Positions 1 to 9,046 are shown, numbered from the stretch's first letter. The stretch: DNA of 26,357 bases from DSUN01 sp035527715 (GCA_035527715.1 DATKZY010000065.1:1-26357); one strand, 5' to 3'. Notes: a model not told the origin generated them from the sequence alone. Numbers and translations are program-made.

Positions 1-70
1 CCTCCTCCAGCGGCGCCGCGCACGCCCGCGCCGAGAACACCCGCACCAGCCCGTCGCTGTCCTGTGCCAT
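1..70 (-). CDS. N-terminus of a possible ModA-type substrate-binding protein (truncated by window edge)
   Basis: Only the first 23 codons are visible, reading MAQDSDGLVRVFSARAC then AAPLEE. A strong Shine-Dalgarno sequence (GGAGG, minus strand 83-79) sits 8 bases before the ATG, so the start is well supported. The LVRVFSARA...PLEE pattern resembles the first beta strand and helix of periplasmic molybdate/tungstate-type binding proteins (V.VF.A.s...ple), which would then continue with a helix and 'F...tG'. No signal peptide is seen ahead of that strand, which is unusual for such a protein. The gene follows the short ORF at 87-188 by 16 bases, so the two are probably co-transcribed. Function is a guess from 23 residues; that it is a real gene start is more certain than what it encodes. 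Confidence 0.4.
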   Translation of the reverse strand, partial: MAQDSDGLVRVFSARACAAPLEE

Positions 71-86
71 CGCGCTTGCCTCCAGC

Positions 87-188
87 TTAGATCTCGTACT
101 CGGGTCGCAGCGGGCGCGTGTGAATGCCGCACTCGCCGCCGACCCGCCAGGTCACCGCCTTCGCCACGCTTCTGAGGTGCGATTCCAT
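87..188 (-). pseudogene. 33-codon ORF: DUF2061-like N-terminus joined to a CysH-like ECGIH tail, probable remnant
   Basis: The ORF starts at ATG 188 behind a purine-rich GAGAGAG and ends in TAA at 89-87. Its first 18 residues, MESHLRSVAKAVTWRVGG, fit the opening of DUF2061 membrane proteins (pattern M.s..RS..KA.tWRv), but the two transmembrane helices that normally follow are missing. Instead it continues ECGIHTRPLRPEYEI and stops. ECGIH matches the C-terminal catalytic-cysteine motif (ECG[IL]H) of APS/PAPS reductases (CysH). DUF2061 genes commonly sit beside sulfate-assimilation genes, so one reading is a deletion that fused the start of a DUF2061 gene to the end of a cysH-like gene. A genuine short protein, or chance similarity for one of the two parts, cannot be excluded. 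It lies about 170 bases below the promoter at 363-391. Confidence 0.35.
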
Positions 189-362
189 CGCTCTCTCAGC
201 GTCCCCGAGTATCCCGACCGACCCAGTAGGGATAGCGGCCCAAAGAGGAAAAACGGCCCGGGTCACACAAGCTCACATGCCACCGAAACAAGAGGCCAGA
301 TTGCATGGGAGGCGACATACGCCACGGACCTCCTGGCATCCATCTCTACTATGTCAATCGGA

Positions 363-391
363 ATTATATCATCGCCGTGCCGGACTGTCAA
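363..391 (-). promoter_or_regulatory. Perfect-consensus sigma70-type promoter
   Basis: On the minus strand TTGACA (391-386) is followed after exactly 17 bases by TATAAT (368-363), an exact match to both housekeeping sigma boxes at the optimal spacing. Transcription should begin near 356 and read leftwards into the ORF at 87-188 and the gene at 1-70, leaving a leader of about 165 bases. No known riboswitch fold was recognised in that leader. Confidence 0.7.
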
Positions 392-457
392 GTCCTTTCT
401 TCCCTGACACGCCCCGGTCTGCTCCTGCCATCTCGACTCCCGCTTGGGGGGCAGGAG

Positions 458-501
458 GGTCGAGATGGTCGAGATGGTCGAGATGGTCGAGATGGTCGAG
501 A
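458..501. repeat. 9-bp tandem repeat, about 4.9 copies of GGTCGAGAT
   Basis: Four exact copies of GGTCGAGAT (458-493) are followed by an eight-base partial copy (494-501). The complement of part of the unit (CCATCTCGAC, 428-437) lies just to the left, so the array can also fold back into alternative hairpins. It sits about 70-115 bases beyond the end of the DUF58 gene, in non-coding DNA, and is a candidate variable-number locus. Confidence 0.9.
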
Positions 502-573
502 CGGGGGCCGCGGGCAGCAGGCAACTTAGGATGCCGCCCCCGTGGCGTGGCTGACCGGGGGGCCCGCCATCGC

Positions 574-1470
574 CTACCTTCTCCTCCTGGCCTGGCGGAG
601 GGAAAGGAAGCCGGAGAGGATGACGTCGAGGCGCGCGTCGGTGGGCATGTCCTCAAGCTCGTAGCCGAAGCGGAGGCAGACCTCCTGGATCGCGCCCAGG
701 TGGCGGCGGCGCTCGGCCAGGTAGGCGCGGCGCAGGTCGCGCGGCTCGCACACGAGTTTCCCCTCCTGCTCCAGCCCCAGGAACACGGTCTGCCCCGCGA
801 ACGGGAACTCCCGTTCGACCGGGTCCTCGACGTGGAAGAGCACGACGTCCTGGCCCAGGAAACTCATCTGGCCGAGTCCCTCGCCGAATCGGTCGGTGTC
901 GGCGACGAAGTCGCTCACGACCACGACCAGCCCGCGGTGCTTGAGCTGGGGCGCGAGGGCCGCCAGGGCGCCGGCGATGCTGGTCTTCCCCCCCGCGGTG
1001 GCCTCCGACATGGCTCGGACCAGGCCGCGAAAGTGGGCCGCGGAGCCCTTGGCGGGCAGCAGGGCACGGACCTTCTCGTCGAAGAGCGCCAGCCCGAACG
1101 TGTCCTTCTGCTGCATCAGCAGGTAGGCGAGGGTGGCGACGATGGTGGCGGCGTACTCGTACTTGCTCATCGCCGCCTCGGGGCTCTGGAAGAACATCGA
1201 GTGGCTGGTGTCGAGCAGGAACCGCACCGGCATGTTGGTCTCCGCTTCGTACTCCTTCAGGTAGAAGCGGTCGGTGCGCGCGAAGACCTTCCAGTCGAGG
1301 TGCCGCGTGTCGTCGCCGGGCACGTAGGGGCGGTGCTGCGAGAAGTCGGTGCTGATGCCGCGCAGCCGGCTCCTGTGGATGCCGGCCATGAGGCTCTCGA
1401 CGAGGCGGAGGCTGCGGACGTCCAGCCCCCTGACGCGGGCGATCACGTGCGGGTCGAAGAAGTCGGGCAT
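574..1470 (-). CDS. DUF58 family protein with vWA-like fold
   Basis: A protein of 298 residues, the usual length for short DUF58 proteins. The family signature is present: RPYVPGDDTRHLDWKVFAR at about residues 47-65 (PGDD.R..DWK), followed by a vWA-like region whose MIDAS-type motif DTSHS begins at Asp87, with a later VVVSDF strand. These proteins are encoded beside MoxR ATPases and are thought to work with them in envelope-associated maturation or stress tolerance. The start at 1470 is chosen because the DUF58 homology begins there and a GAGGA lies 11 bases upstream; extending to 1578 would only translate the repeat-rich hairpin region (HPSIHP-like sequence). It is the last gene of the operon and is separated from the MoxR gene by the only large gap (104 bp). 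No transmembrane segment is evident. Confidence 0.93.
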   Translation of the reverse strand: MPDFFDPHVIARVRGLDVRSLRLVESLMAGIHRSRLRGISTDFSQHRPYVPGDDTRHLDWKVFARTDRFYLKEYEAETNMPVRFLLDTSHSMFFQSPEAAMSKYEYAATIVATLAYLLMQQKDTFGLALFDEKVRALLPAKGSAAHFRGLVRAMSEATAGGKTSIAGALAALAPQLKHRGLVVVVSDFVADTDRFGEGLGQMSFLGQDVVLFHVEDPVEREFPFAGQTVFLGLEQEGKLVCEPRDLRRAYLAERRRHLGAIQEVCLRFGYELEDMPTDARLDVILSGFLSLRQARRRR

Positions 1471-1501
1471 CGGCAGAAATGTCCTCAAGAAGGGCAAGAG
1501 G

Positions 1502-1572
1502 GGATGAATGGATGAATGGAGGGTTGGATGGCTGTCAGACATCCATCCATTCATCCATCCATCCAACCATCC
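1502..1572. repeat. Imperfect hairpin built from GATGAATG/GATGG simple repeats
   Basis: A run of GGATGAATGGATGAATGGA (1502-1520) continuing through TTGGATGG is followed, after CTGTCAGAC, by the approximately complementary ATCCATCCATTCATCC... to 1572. The transcript on either strand could fold into an imperfect stem of roughly 30 base pairs. On the minus strand the structure begins 2 bases after the stop codon of the second MoxR gene and ends about 30 bases before the DUF58 start, so it may be an mRNA-processing or stabilising structure, or an attenuating barrier within the operon. It lacks a U-tract and is a poor intrinsic terminator. Confidence 0.8.
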
Positions 1573-1574
1573 TC

Positions 1575-2605
<1,031 letters not shown>

Positions 2606-2609
<4 letters not shown>

Positions 2610-3661
2610 CCGTTCTCTCCTTCCGGGGTTCTGAGCAGCTCGCGCGTCCAGCGCGAGACGGCGGGAAGCGACAGGGCTTGCGCCCGCTCGACGAGCGCCT
2701 TGAGAATCTCGGCGTGCGTCGCGCCCTCCGCTCGGGCGCGGAAGTCCAGCAGCACGCGGTGGGCCATGGCGGACTCGACCACGTCCAGCACATCGCGCTG
2801 CGCCACGTGCAGGCGGCCGCGCGCCAGGGCCAGCACCTTGCCCATCAGGAGGAGTGCCTGGGCGGCGCGCGGCGAGGCCCCCAGGCGGACCGCGCCCACC
2901 ACCTCCGGGGCCGCCTCGGGCTCCCCTGGCCGGCTCGATCGCACGATCCAGAGCGCGAGGTCCCGCACCGACGGCACGACCGGGACCTCGCGGGCCAGGC
3001 GCTGCATGGCCAGGACCGTCTCCGGGCCGGCCACGCGCTCCGGCGTCGCCGCAAGGGTGCCGGTGGTCAGGGCCAGCATCTGCTTCTCCTCGGCCGCCGT
3101 GGGATAGTCCTGCTCGATCATCACCAGGAAGCGGTCCACCTGGGCCTCCCCAAGGGGGAACACCCCTTCGGTGTCGAGGGAGTTCTGCGTGGCAACGAGG
3201 GTGAACGGCTCGGGCAGCGGGAACGTGCGGCCGCCCAGGGTCACCTGGCGCTCCTGCATCGCCTCCAGCAGGGAGTTCTGGGTGCGGGTGGGGCTGCGGT
3301 TGATCTCGTCGGCGAGCACCAGATTGGCGAACACGGGGCCTTTGAAGAAATGGAACCGCCGGTCGCCCACGGCCCCGCGGCTCTCGAGCACCTCTGCCCC
3401 TACGATGTCGGTGGGAAGCAGGTCGGGGGTGAACTGGATCCGCCGATACTCGAGGCCAAGCACGTGGCCGAGGGTCTTCACCAGCAGGGTCCGGGCCAGG
3501 CCGGGCGCGCCCTTGAGCAGCACGTGGCCGCCCGCGAAGACCGCCGCGAGCAGGTGCTCGACCACGCGCTCCTGCCCGACCACCACCGCGGCGAGCTGCT
3601 CGCGCGCCCGGCCGAACGTCTCGCGGAACTCCTGCGCCGTCACAGCCCTTGCGTCTGCCAT
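2606..3661 (-). CDS. MoxR family AAA+ ATPase with altered Walker A (Lys to Arg)
   Basis: A protein of 351 residues with the MoxR layout. It has a helical start and GQE motif, Walker A at residues 51-58, Walker B VLADEINRSPTRTQ at about 112-127, LLEAMQERQVTLGG, and sensor ATQNSLDTEGVFPLGEAQVDRF. The Walker A reads GAPGLART, with Arg57 where nearly all P-loop ATPases have lysine, and the sensor region departs from the usual ATQNP..QEGTYPLPEAQ. The Walker B aspartate and glutamate are kept. It may bind nucleotide but hydrolyse it poorly, possibly as a regulatory subunit beside the canonical MoxR encoded next. The ATG at 3661 lies 4 bases after the stop of the NHL gene, and family similarity begins within a few residues of it; the open frame upstream is a shadow of the NHL gene. 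Confidence 0.92.
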
Positions 3662-3665
3662 GGCC

Positions 3666-6497
3666 TCACTCCACGAGGGGGACGGTGGCCTCGACGTGGT
3701 AGCCGAGGCGGAGGCGGACGACGCGCCAGTTGCCCGTGTCGGCCACGTACAGCCAACGGTCGGAGACGGTGGACACAAAGTCGCACTGGCTGAACGCGAT
3801 GCCCCCCTCGACCACCACCGCACTGTCGGGGCCGCGGCCCGAGTCGGGGTTGCCATATCGCCCGATGTGCAGCACCGGGTTGCCGTTCGTGTCGCACACG
3901 CCGACCGAGTAGCGCCACGACTCGGGGATGAAGCTCCGGCCGTAGAGGTCGGTGTCGAAGCGGCATTGCGGGCAGGTGCAGGTGTTGGTCGTGATCGTCA
4001 TGGTGCTCATGCCGGGGTAGGACCAGAGGAGGCCCTGGGTCCAGAGCTTGCCCATGCACTCGAATTCGGGGGGGCGCCTTGGAAGCTCCTTGAGAGGCAC
4101 CGGCACGCCGCCGGCCCAGGTGCCGATGATCTTTCCGCCCGCGGGCGGGAACTTCAGGAGGGCGCCCGGCCCGGCATCCGTGTGCCGGGCGGGCAGGAAC
4201 CGCTCGCCGTCCCTCAGCGGCCAGGCAGCGAAGCCGACGTAGAGGTTCCCCTGCTTGTCGCTGCGCACCCCGCAGCTTGCGCCGTGCATCGCCTTGATCA
4301 GGTCCTCCCCGATCAACTGGCCGTTTCGGTCCCACACCCAGATGAGGCCCCCCTGGCCCCACAGGCGGCCTGGGAAGCGCACCGGGCGATAGCGGTCCTC
4401 GAAGAGCTTGGGCACGGTGGTGCCCTTCGACTCGATGCGATCGGTCTGGTCCTGGTAGTTCTGGCAGAAGGCGAGGACGTTGCCGTTGGGCGCGACGCCC
4501 ATGCCCATGTCGAAGCCGTTGCCGCGGATCTGGGCGGGGAGCTTGATGACGCCTCGGAGGACGGGCGCCTTGCCGCTCCAGCCGATGGCCTCGGCCTCCC
4601 CGTAGTCGAACGGCACCTCGGCCGTGGCGGGGATCACGAGGTCGTAGCCCTTGCGGTCGCGATCGTCGTCGCTCACGATGCGGCCGGGGTCGAAGCGGGC
4701 GAGGTAGAGCGGCGTGCGCATGTAGAGATAGCCGTCGGCGCCGACCTGGAAGTCGTCTATCGTGCGCCAGCCGCTCGCGGGCACGCGAATCTTGTCCCAC
4801 TTCGTCCCCACCTCCGGGTCGCACCGCAGGAGGAACGGGGCGAGGCTGTTGAGGTAATAGAGGTGGCCGCGGACCGGGTCGGCGCATACGCGGTTCATCT
4901 TGTAGCCGTTGAAGGCGTGGGGCGTGTAGCCGTCCCGACGCATCTCCTCGTCGAAGTCCTGGAGCAGTTCGAACTTCTCGCCCCGGTCGGCCCAGAGGGT
5001 GATGCGGGACTCGGCGGGCACGAGCCACACGGTGGCGGGAGTGGCCCAGGAGTCGAGGCAGAAGATCGGCATCAGGCGGTCCTGGTTCCAGTGCGACTTG
5101 AAGTCGCCCAGGTCGTGCTCGGCGCCGGGCAGCTTGAGCGTCGCCAGGTCGAGCCGCGCACGCTCGGCGCCCGCCGGCAGCGGCGAGAGCTTGACGAGGG
5201 CGGCATCCTCATACTTGGGGCCGAACGAGGTGTAGTAGATCTCGCCGGTCTTCTGGTGGACGGCGATCTGGCGGGGCCACTTGGCGCGGAGTGTGTGGAG
5301 GAACTTGCCCTCGGGGTCGAAGACCTGGATGCGGTCGTTCCCGTAGTCGCTGACGTAGATCCGCCCCTGGCTGTCGCAGGCGACGCCCTCGGGGAACTTG
5401 AGGTGCCCGCTATCGCTGTCCGGGCTGTCGGCCTCGCCGAGGAAGGCGCGCTTCGGCAGCGGCCCCTTGGCGTCCCATTCCATGCGGAAGACCGCGTGCC
5501 TGGGGCGGAGGCGGGCGTCGCGGGGGTCGGGGCAGAGCTTGGTGATGTAGAGCCAGCGGCCGTCGGGACTGGCGGCCATCTCGGTGCCGCCCATGAACTC
5601 GCTGGGGTGGGCGGCCAGGATGGGGCCGCTGGCGTCCTCGCCGCGCGTCGTGCCGTCCGTGCCGATGCGCAGGATGCGCTTGAGCTCGTTGTAGCCGTGG
5701 GTGGGCCAGGCAATCCGCCCCTGGGACACGACGGGGATGGTGTAAGCGCCCCGCCGGGTCTCGTACGGCATCATCTTCCCGTAGCGGGTCCGAGCCGCGG
5801 GGACGAGCGGCTGCCCCAGGAGCTGTTGCGTCGCCACGCCTTTGAGCTGCGCGATCCTGTCGGCCGCAAAGGGAAGGAGGGTGCGGACGTAGTTCCCCTC
5901 GTGGTCGTACATCTTGATGCCCTGCCAGTAGCCGGCAGCGCTGAGGACATAGACGCCGTCGGGGTCCGCACCGATGCCGTTGATCGGGCCGGTCGTGTCC
6001 TTCGGATGCCAGCCGATGAGGCGGTCGAAGGATGCCTTGAGCCCCAGCGACACGCGGGCGCGACAGGTCTGCGGGTCCTGCACATACTGGCCGAAGTCGT
6101 CCTTGCCGTTCCAGAGGAGCACCTGCTCGAGGGAAGCCGGCTTCAGAGGCTCGGGGGCGTTCGGCCCGAGGACGCCGTAGACGAGGTGGTTGACGATCCG
6201 GCCCCTCGCGTCCTCGATGGCCACGGCCACGTCGCACCAGTCCTTCGCGGCAAAGGCGATCTCGTAGCGGTCCTTGAGCGGCTTGCCGTCGGGGCCGACG
6301 ACGCGTCGGAACGTGGGCGGCCGGCTCAACTCGAAGACCTCGTTGCGCGGGACAGCCTTGAGCTTCGGGCCATCCCACACCTCTGCGCCCCGGGCCGCCG
6401 GCCCGAAGGAGAAGAAAGCCACAGAGGCACAGAGCACACAGAGCGGGCAATTGCGGATTGTGGATCGAAACCAGAGATTGAACATTGAGAATCTCAT
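3666..6497 (-). CDS. Exported NHL-repeat beta-propeller protein
   Basis: A protein of 943 residues predicted to be exported. The signal peptide (residues about 16-38, core LCVLCASVAFFSF, likely cut after ARGA) is encoded by a dispersed 26-bp repeat. The next part contains a FlgD-like immunoglobulin segment (LLWNGKDDFGQYV, about residue 128). Repeated beta-propeller blades follow, with NHL-type signatures such as FPEGVACDSQGRIYVSDYGN at about residues 366-385 and WLYVADTGNWRVVRLRLGY at the C-terminus. A CTCPQC cluster lies near residue 842 and may bind metal or form disulfides. No catalytic motif is recognised; NHL propellers usually mediate binding. The start at 6497 is chosen because its ATG overlaps the TGA of the upstream gene (ATGA) and directly precedes the signal peptide; a second ATG four codons on is possible. 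Confidence 0.88.
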   Translation of the reverse strand: MRFSMFNLWFRSTIRNCPLCVLCASVAFFSFGPAARGAEVWDGPKLKAVPRNEVFELSRPPTFRRVVGPDGKPLKDRYEIAFAAKDWCDVAVAIEDARGRIVNHLVYGVLGPNAPEPLKPASLEQVLLWNGKDDFGQYVQDPQTCRARVSLGLKASFDRLIGWHPKDTTGPINGIGADPDGVYVLSAAGYWQGIKMYDHEGNYVRTLLPFAADRIAQLKGVATQQLLGQPLVPAARTRYGKMMPYETRRGAYTIPVVSQGRIAWPTHGYNELKRILRIGTDGTTRGEDASGPILAAHPSEFMGGTEMAASPDGRWLYITKLCPDPRDARLRPRHAVFRMEWDAKGPLPKRAFLGEADSPDSDSGHLKFPEGVACDSQGRIYVSDYGNDRIQVFDPEGKFLHTLRAKWPRQIAVHQKTGEIYYTSFGPKYEDAALVKLSPLPAGAERARLDLATLKLPGAEHDLGDFKSHWNQDRLMPIFCLDSWATPATVWLVPAESRITLWADRGEKFELLQDFDEEMRRDGYTPHAFNGYKMNRVCADPVRGHLYYLNSLAPFLLRCDPEVGTKWDKIRVPASGWRTIDDFQVGADGYLYMRTPLYLARFDPGRIVSDDDRDRKGYDLVIPATAEVPFDYGEAEAIGWSGKAPVLRGVIKLPAQIRGNGFDMGMGVAPNGNVLAFCQNYQDQTDRIESKGTTVPKLFEDRYRPVRFPGRLWGQGGLIWVWDRNGQLIGEDLIKAMHGASCGVRSDKQGNLYVGFAAWPLRDGERFLPARHTDAGPGALLKFPPAGGKIIGTWAGGVPVPLKELPRRPPEFECMGKLWTQGLLWSYPGMSTMTITTNTCTCPQCRFDTDLYGRSFIPESWRYSVGVCDTNGNPVLHIGRYGNPDSGRGPDSAVVVEGGIAFSQCDFVSTVSDRWLYVADTGNWRVVRLRLGYHVEATVPLVE
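6418..6443 (-). repeat. 26-bp dispersed repeat (CTCTGTG family), copy in the NHL gene
   Basis: One of four copies of a 26-bp sequence built from three near-repeats of CTCTGTG. It is read in frame as LCVLCASVA, the hydrophobic core of the NHL protein's signal peptide. Other copies are at 8985-9010, 14773-14798 and 24686-24711. Confidence 0.85.
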
Positions 6498-9046
6498 TGC
6501 GGCGCCCACCAGTCGGGGTAGCCCATGCGGCTGCGGAGCCACGTGAGGCGCACGGTTCGTCGCCCGCCTGGGTCCACAAGGTAAAGGTCCATCCAGTCCA
6601 CGAGCATGAACTGGCGAACGAATTGGTGATAGGCGGCCTCGTGGTAGTCCGGGCCTCGGACGAAGAGGACATACTTGCTGTTGGGCGCCCAGACGGGGCA
6701 CTCGTTGTACATGCGCCGCTCGGGCATCTCGGACCGCCAGTGGGGGAGCATCCTGGCCTCGGCGAAGCCCAGGTCGGTCTTCCCAAGATGGTCCTCGGAG
6801 CGGCGGCCCGGCGTGATGGAGTCGCGCAGCCACGACCAGCGGAACTGCTCCCAGCGGATCCCGCCGTGCGGGTGGCTGGTGTTGGCTGCCGTCTGCTTGC
6901 CATCGGGCGAGATGGCCAGCCCGCGCACGGGGCCGCGCAGATACCGGTCCCACTGCTTGTCCACGAGTTGCCAAGTCTTGGGGTCGAGGAGGGCGACCCG
7001 TGGCGAGCCCCAGCGGTCCTCGTTCTCCGCCTCATCGAGGCTGATGAAGAAGAGCCGCCGCCCGTCGGGCGCGAAGCAGGGCGTGGCAGGCTCGGTCACC
7101 TCGGGCGGGGTGTGCGAGACGACCTCGCCGGTGTCGAGGCGCTTGATGTTGAGCCGGGGCGGGCTGTGCTGTGCGAAGGCGACGGCCTTGCCGTCGGGTG
7201 CCCAGCAGGCGTCGGAGCCCAGCCCCTTGGCCGGCCACAGCCGCTTCGGCGGCGTCTTCCCCTCGATGTCCACCGTGTAGAACACGCCGAGGTCCTCCCA
7301 CACGCTTCGCGGCACCTTGCGCATCTTGAGCACTTCGTCCCAACGGTCGCGCAGCGAGAGGAAGAGAACGGTCTTGCCGTCGGGGCTGATCTTCGGGTAG
7401 ACGTCGGCGGCAGGGTGCTGCACGATGGCCTTCAGCCCGGAGCCATCGGGCTTCACCGTATAGATGTCCCAGTTCTCTTTCATCTCGGGCTCGCCCGGCT
7501 TGTGCATCTGGAAGGCGATGACGCCAGGGAGCGCAGGGAGCTCGGCGCGAAGGGCCTTCTGGGCGGGGGTCTCCTCGGCGAGGGTCTCCTCGCGGGTGAG
7601 GTGGAACTCGCTGGTGAAGCGGAGGTCGCCGATGTCCACCTCGCCCCAGATGCCCCCCTTGTCGGTGAGGTTCTCGCACTGGACGGCGAGGAGGTTTTCG
7701 GCGCCGTAGGCCACCTTGTCCGCCACGTCCACTGCGAAGTGCTTGCTCCAGCCGTCGTTGCGGGCGATCTCGGCGCCGTTGAGGTAGACGATGCAGCGGT
7801 CGCGGACGCCGCCGAAGCGCAGCTCGATCCGCTTGCCCTTCCAGGCGGGTGGGACGGTGAATCGCCTTCGATAGAGCAGCCACTTCTCATCGAAGGCCGC
7901 CTCGCCCACGTGGATGTTGATCTTCTCCCACTTGGCATCGTCGAACGCTGGCTTCATGAAGTCCCGTGGGATGTCCTTGGCCTCGCCGAGGCGGAGGAGC
8001 CGCCAGTCGAGGCCGAGGTACTGGCAGTGGTAGCGGTCGGGGCGCGGCTTGGCGGGCGGCGGCGGCACGGCGGGGACCTCCATCGGCAGGAGCCGCGAGA
8101 CACCGGTGTCGGGGAGGGACCAGGCATAGAGGCGTCGCACGCCGTCGAGCCGCGTGTAGCGCCAGCCGAGGTGCTCGATTTCCCACGGCCTGTCGGGGCG
8201 CGTGTCCCGGTCGCGGCTGCCCATCACGTAGCGGGCGTCGGCCAGCTTCTTCAGCAGCGCCTCCTCATTGCCCGCGATCTCCCAGGGCACGACGATCATC
8301 AGGGCGTCCTCGTCGAACGCCAGGTGCTGGTCCGTGAGCGACAGGAGCGTGTACTGGCCGTCCCAGGCCCGGAACAGGTACCGCGCGGCGAGGTGGGCCG
8401 GGCAGCTCTGAAGCCAGTCGGTCTTCTTGCCGATCTGGAAGCGGACGAAGAGCTGGAAGCCTTCGAGCATGTCGCGGAAGATGGGCAGGAGGCTGCGGAG
8501 CTTCTGAAGCTCGGCCGGCGTGCTCCGCCCGGCCTTCTTCGGCTCATCCCCTCTCGACTGGGCGTCGTCCGGCTTGGGAGGGACGGTGTAGGCCCAGAGT
8601 TGGCGGATCTGCTGCACCTCGTCGTCGGCGTACTGGAAGGCAATGAGGGCCTTCTGCCAGTAGGTGCTGGTCGTGGGAGTAGGCCATGGGTAGAGCGGGA
8701 GCCGCAGGTCGCGGATGTGGTCGAAGGTGTAGGACGCGGTGGACTGCAGGCCCCCGTCACGGGTCTTCTCGACCTTGAACGCTACAAGCTTCGTGCCCAT
8801 GAGTCTGGCGCGCTCGCGTGCCTGGCTCTCGGCGAGCAGGTCATTGAGGCCCACGGCCTCCTTCAGGTCGTTCTCGAGCATCAGGACCTTTCGCTCGATC
8901 TTCACGACCTCGGTGAGGACGCCGCGGGCGTCGTCCTCGAGCTGGATGTAGTACATGATCTTCAGGCAACCCGTGGACAGGAACGCCACCGAGGCACAGA
9001 GCGCACAGAGAAGAGCATTGCGGATTGGGGATTGGGCGTTGATCAT
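6494..9046 (-). CDS. Probable lipoprotein with jelly-roll domain and TolB-like propeller
   Basis: A protein of 850 residues. Its signal sequence (core LLCALCASVAFLSTGC, Cys27) ends in a lipobox-like STGC, suggesting an outer- or inner-membrane lipoprotein. Residues about 35-100 look helical or coiled-coil, and residues about 100-350 are unassigned. At about 360-470 there is a galactose-binding jelly-roll of the glycoside-hydrolase-2 N-terminal type (RRRFTVPPAWKGKRIELRF, VYLNGAEIARNDGWSKHF). From about 520 to the end there is a TolB/WD40-like propeller with repeated SPDGK and APDGRRLFF motifs. No glycosidase catalytic domain is present, so binding or scaffolding is more likely than catalysis. 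The start at 9046 is supported by an ATGA overlap with the gene upstream; the open frame further upstream has no export signal. Confidence 0.87.
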   Translation of the reverse strand: MINAQSPIRNALLCALCASVAFLSTGCLKIMYYIQLEDDARGVLTEVVKIERKVLMLENDLKEAVGLNDLLAESQARERARLMGTKLVAFKVEKTRDGGLQSTASYTFDHIRDLRLPLYPWPTPTTSTYWQKALIAFQYADDEVQQIRQLWAYTVPPKPDDAQSRGDEPKKAGRSTPAELQKLRSLLPIFRDMLEGFQLFVRFQIGKKTDWLQSCPAHLAARYLFRAWDGQYTLLSLTDQHLAFDEDALMIVVPWEIAGNEEALLKKLADARYVMGSRDRDTRPDRPWEIEHLGWRYTRLDGVRRLYAWSLPDTGVSRLLPMEVPAVPPPPAKPRPDRYHCQYLGLDWRLLRLGEAKDIPRDFMKPAFDDAKWEKINIHVGEAAFDEKWLLYRRRFTVPPAWKGKRIELRFGGVRDRCIVYLNGAEIARNDGWSKHFAVDVADKVAYGAENLLAVQCENLTDKGGIWGEVDIGDLRFTSEFHLTREETLAEETPAQKALRAELPALPGVIAFQMHKPGEPEMKENWDIYTVKPDGSGLKAIVQHPAADVYPKISPDGKTVLFLSLRDRWDEVLKMRKVPRSVWEDLGVFYTVDIEGKTPPKRLWPAKGLGSDACWAPDGKAVAFAQHSPPRLNIKRLDTGEVVSHTPPEVTEPATPCFAPDGRRLFFISLDEAENEDRWGSPRVALLDPKTWQLVDKQWDRYLRGPVRGLAISPDGKQTAANTSHPHGGIRWEQFRWSWLRDSITPGRRSEDHLGKTDLGFAEARMLPHWRSEMPERRMYNECPVWAPNSKYVLFVRGPDYHEAAYHQFVRQFMLVDWMDLYLVDPGGRRTVRLTWLRSRMGYPDWWAPQ
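8985..9010 (-). repeat. 26-bp dispersed repeat (CTCTGTG family), copy in the TolB-like gene
   Basis: Second copy of the 26-bp repeat, read in the same frame as the others to give LCALCASVA inside the lipoprotein signal sequence. It is preceded in the coding direction by a short AATCCCCAATCCGCAAT motif, also found in related form before the copy at 6418-6443. Confidence 0.85.

Larger units (their letters stand above)
189..573. other. Non-coding region between operon end and the sulfate-type remnant
   Basis: No ORF here has a convincing protein or ribosome binding site. From left to right it holds a transcribed leader of about 165 bases for the minus-strand ORF at 87-188 (with local pairing between GGAGG and CCTCC around 307-332), a consensus minus-strand promoter at 363-391, an inverted repeat (CTCCTGCC at 422-429 with GGCAGGAG at 450-457), and a 9-bp tandem repeat at 458-501. 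The middle of the region is noticeably richer in A and T than the flanking genes. No intrinsic terminator with a clear U-tract is visible after the DUF58 stop, although the inverted repeat at 422-457 could serve as a weak one. Confidence 0.6.

Noticed and set aside
189..356. Possible riboswitch in the leader of the minus-strand ORF at 87-188
   Set aside because: A sulfur-related leader could carry a SAM-type riboswitch, but apart from a short GGAGG/CCTCC pairing no conserved core of a known class was recognised.
422..457. Intrinsic terminator of the operon
   Set aside because: The inverted repeat has a loop of about 20 bases and no U-tract on the minus strand, so it is not a convincing intrinsic terminator.
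458..501. CRISPR-like repeats
   Set aside because: The units are 9 bp and contiguous with no spacers, and no cas genes are present.
3171..6488. Plus-strand open frame of 1105 codons opposite the MoxR and NHL genes
   Set aside because: It spans two genes with clear family signatures on the other strand and shows only low-complexity composition; a shadow frame.
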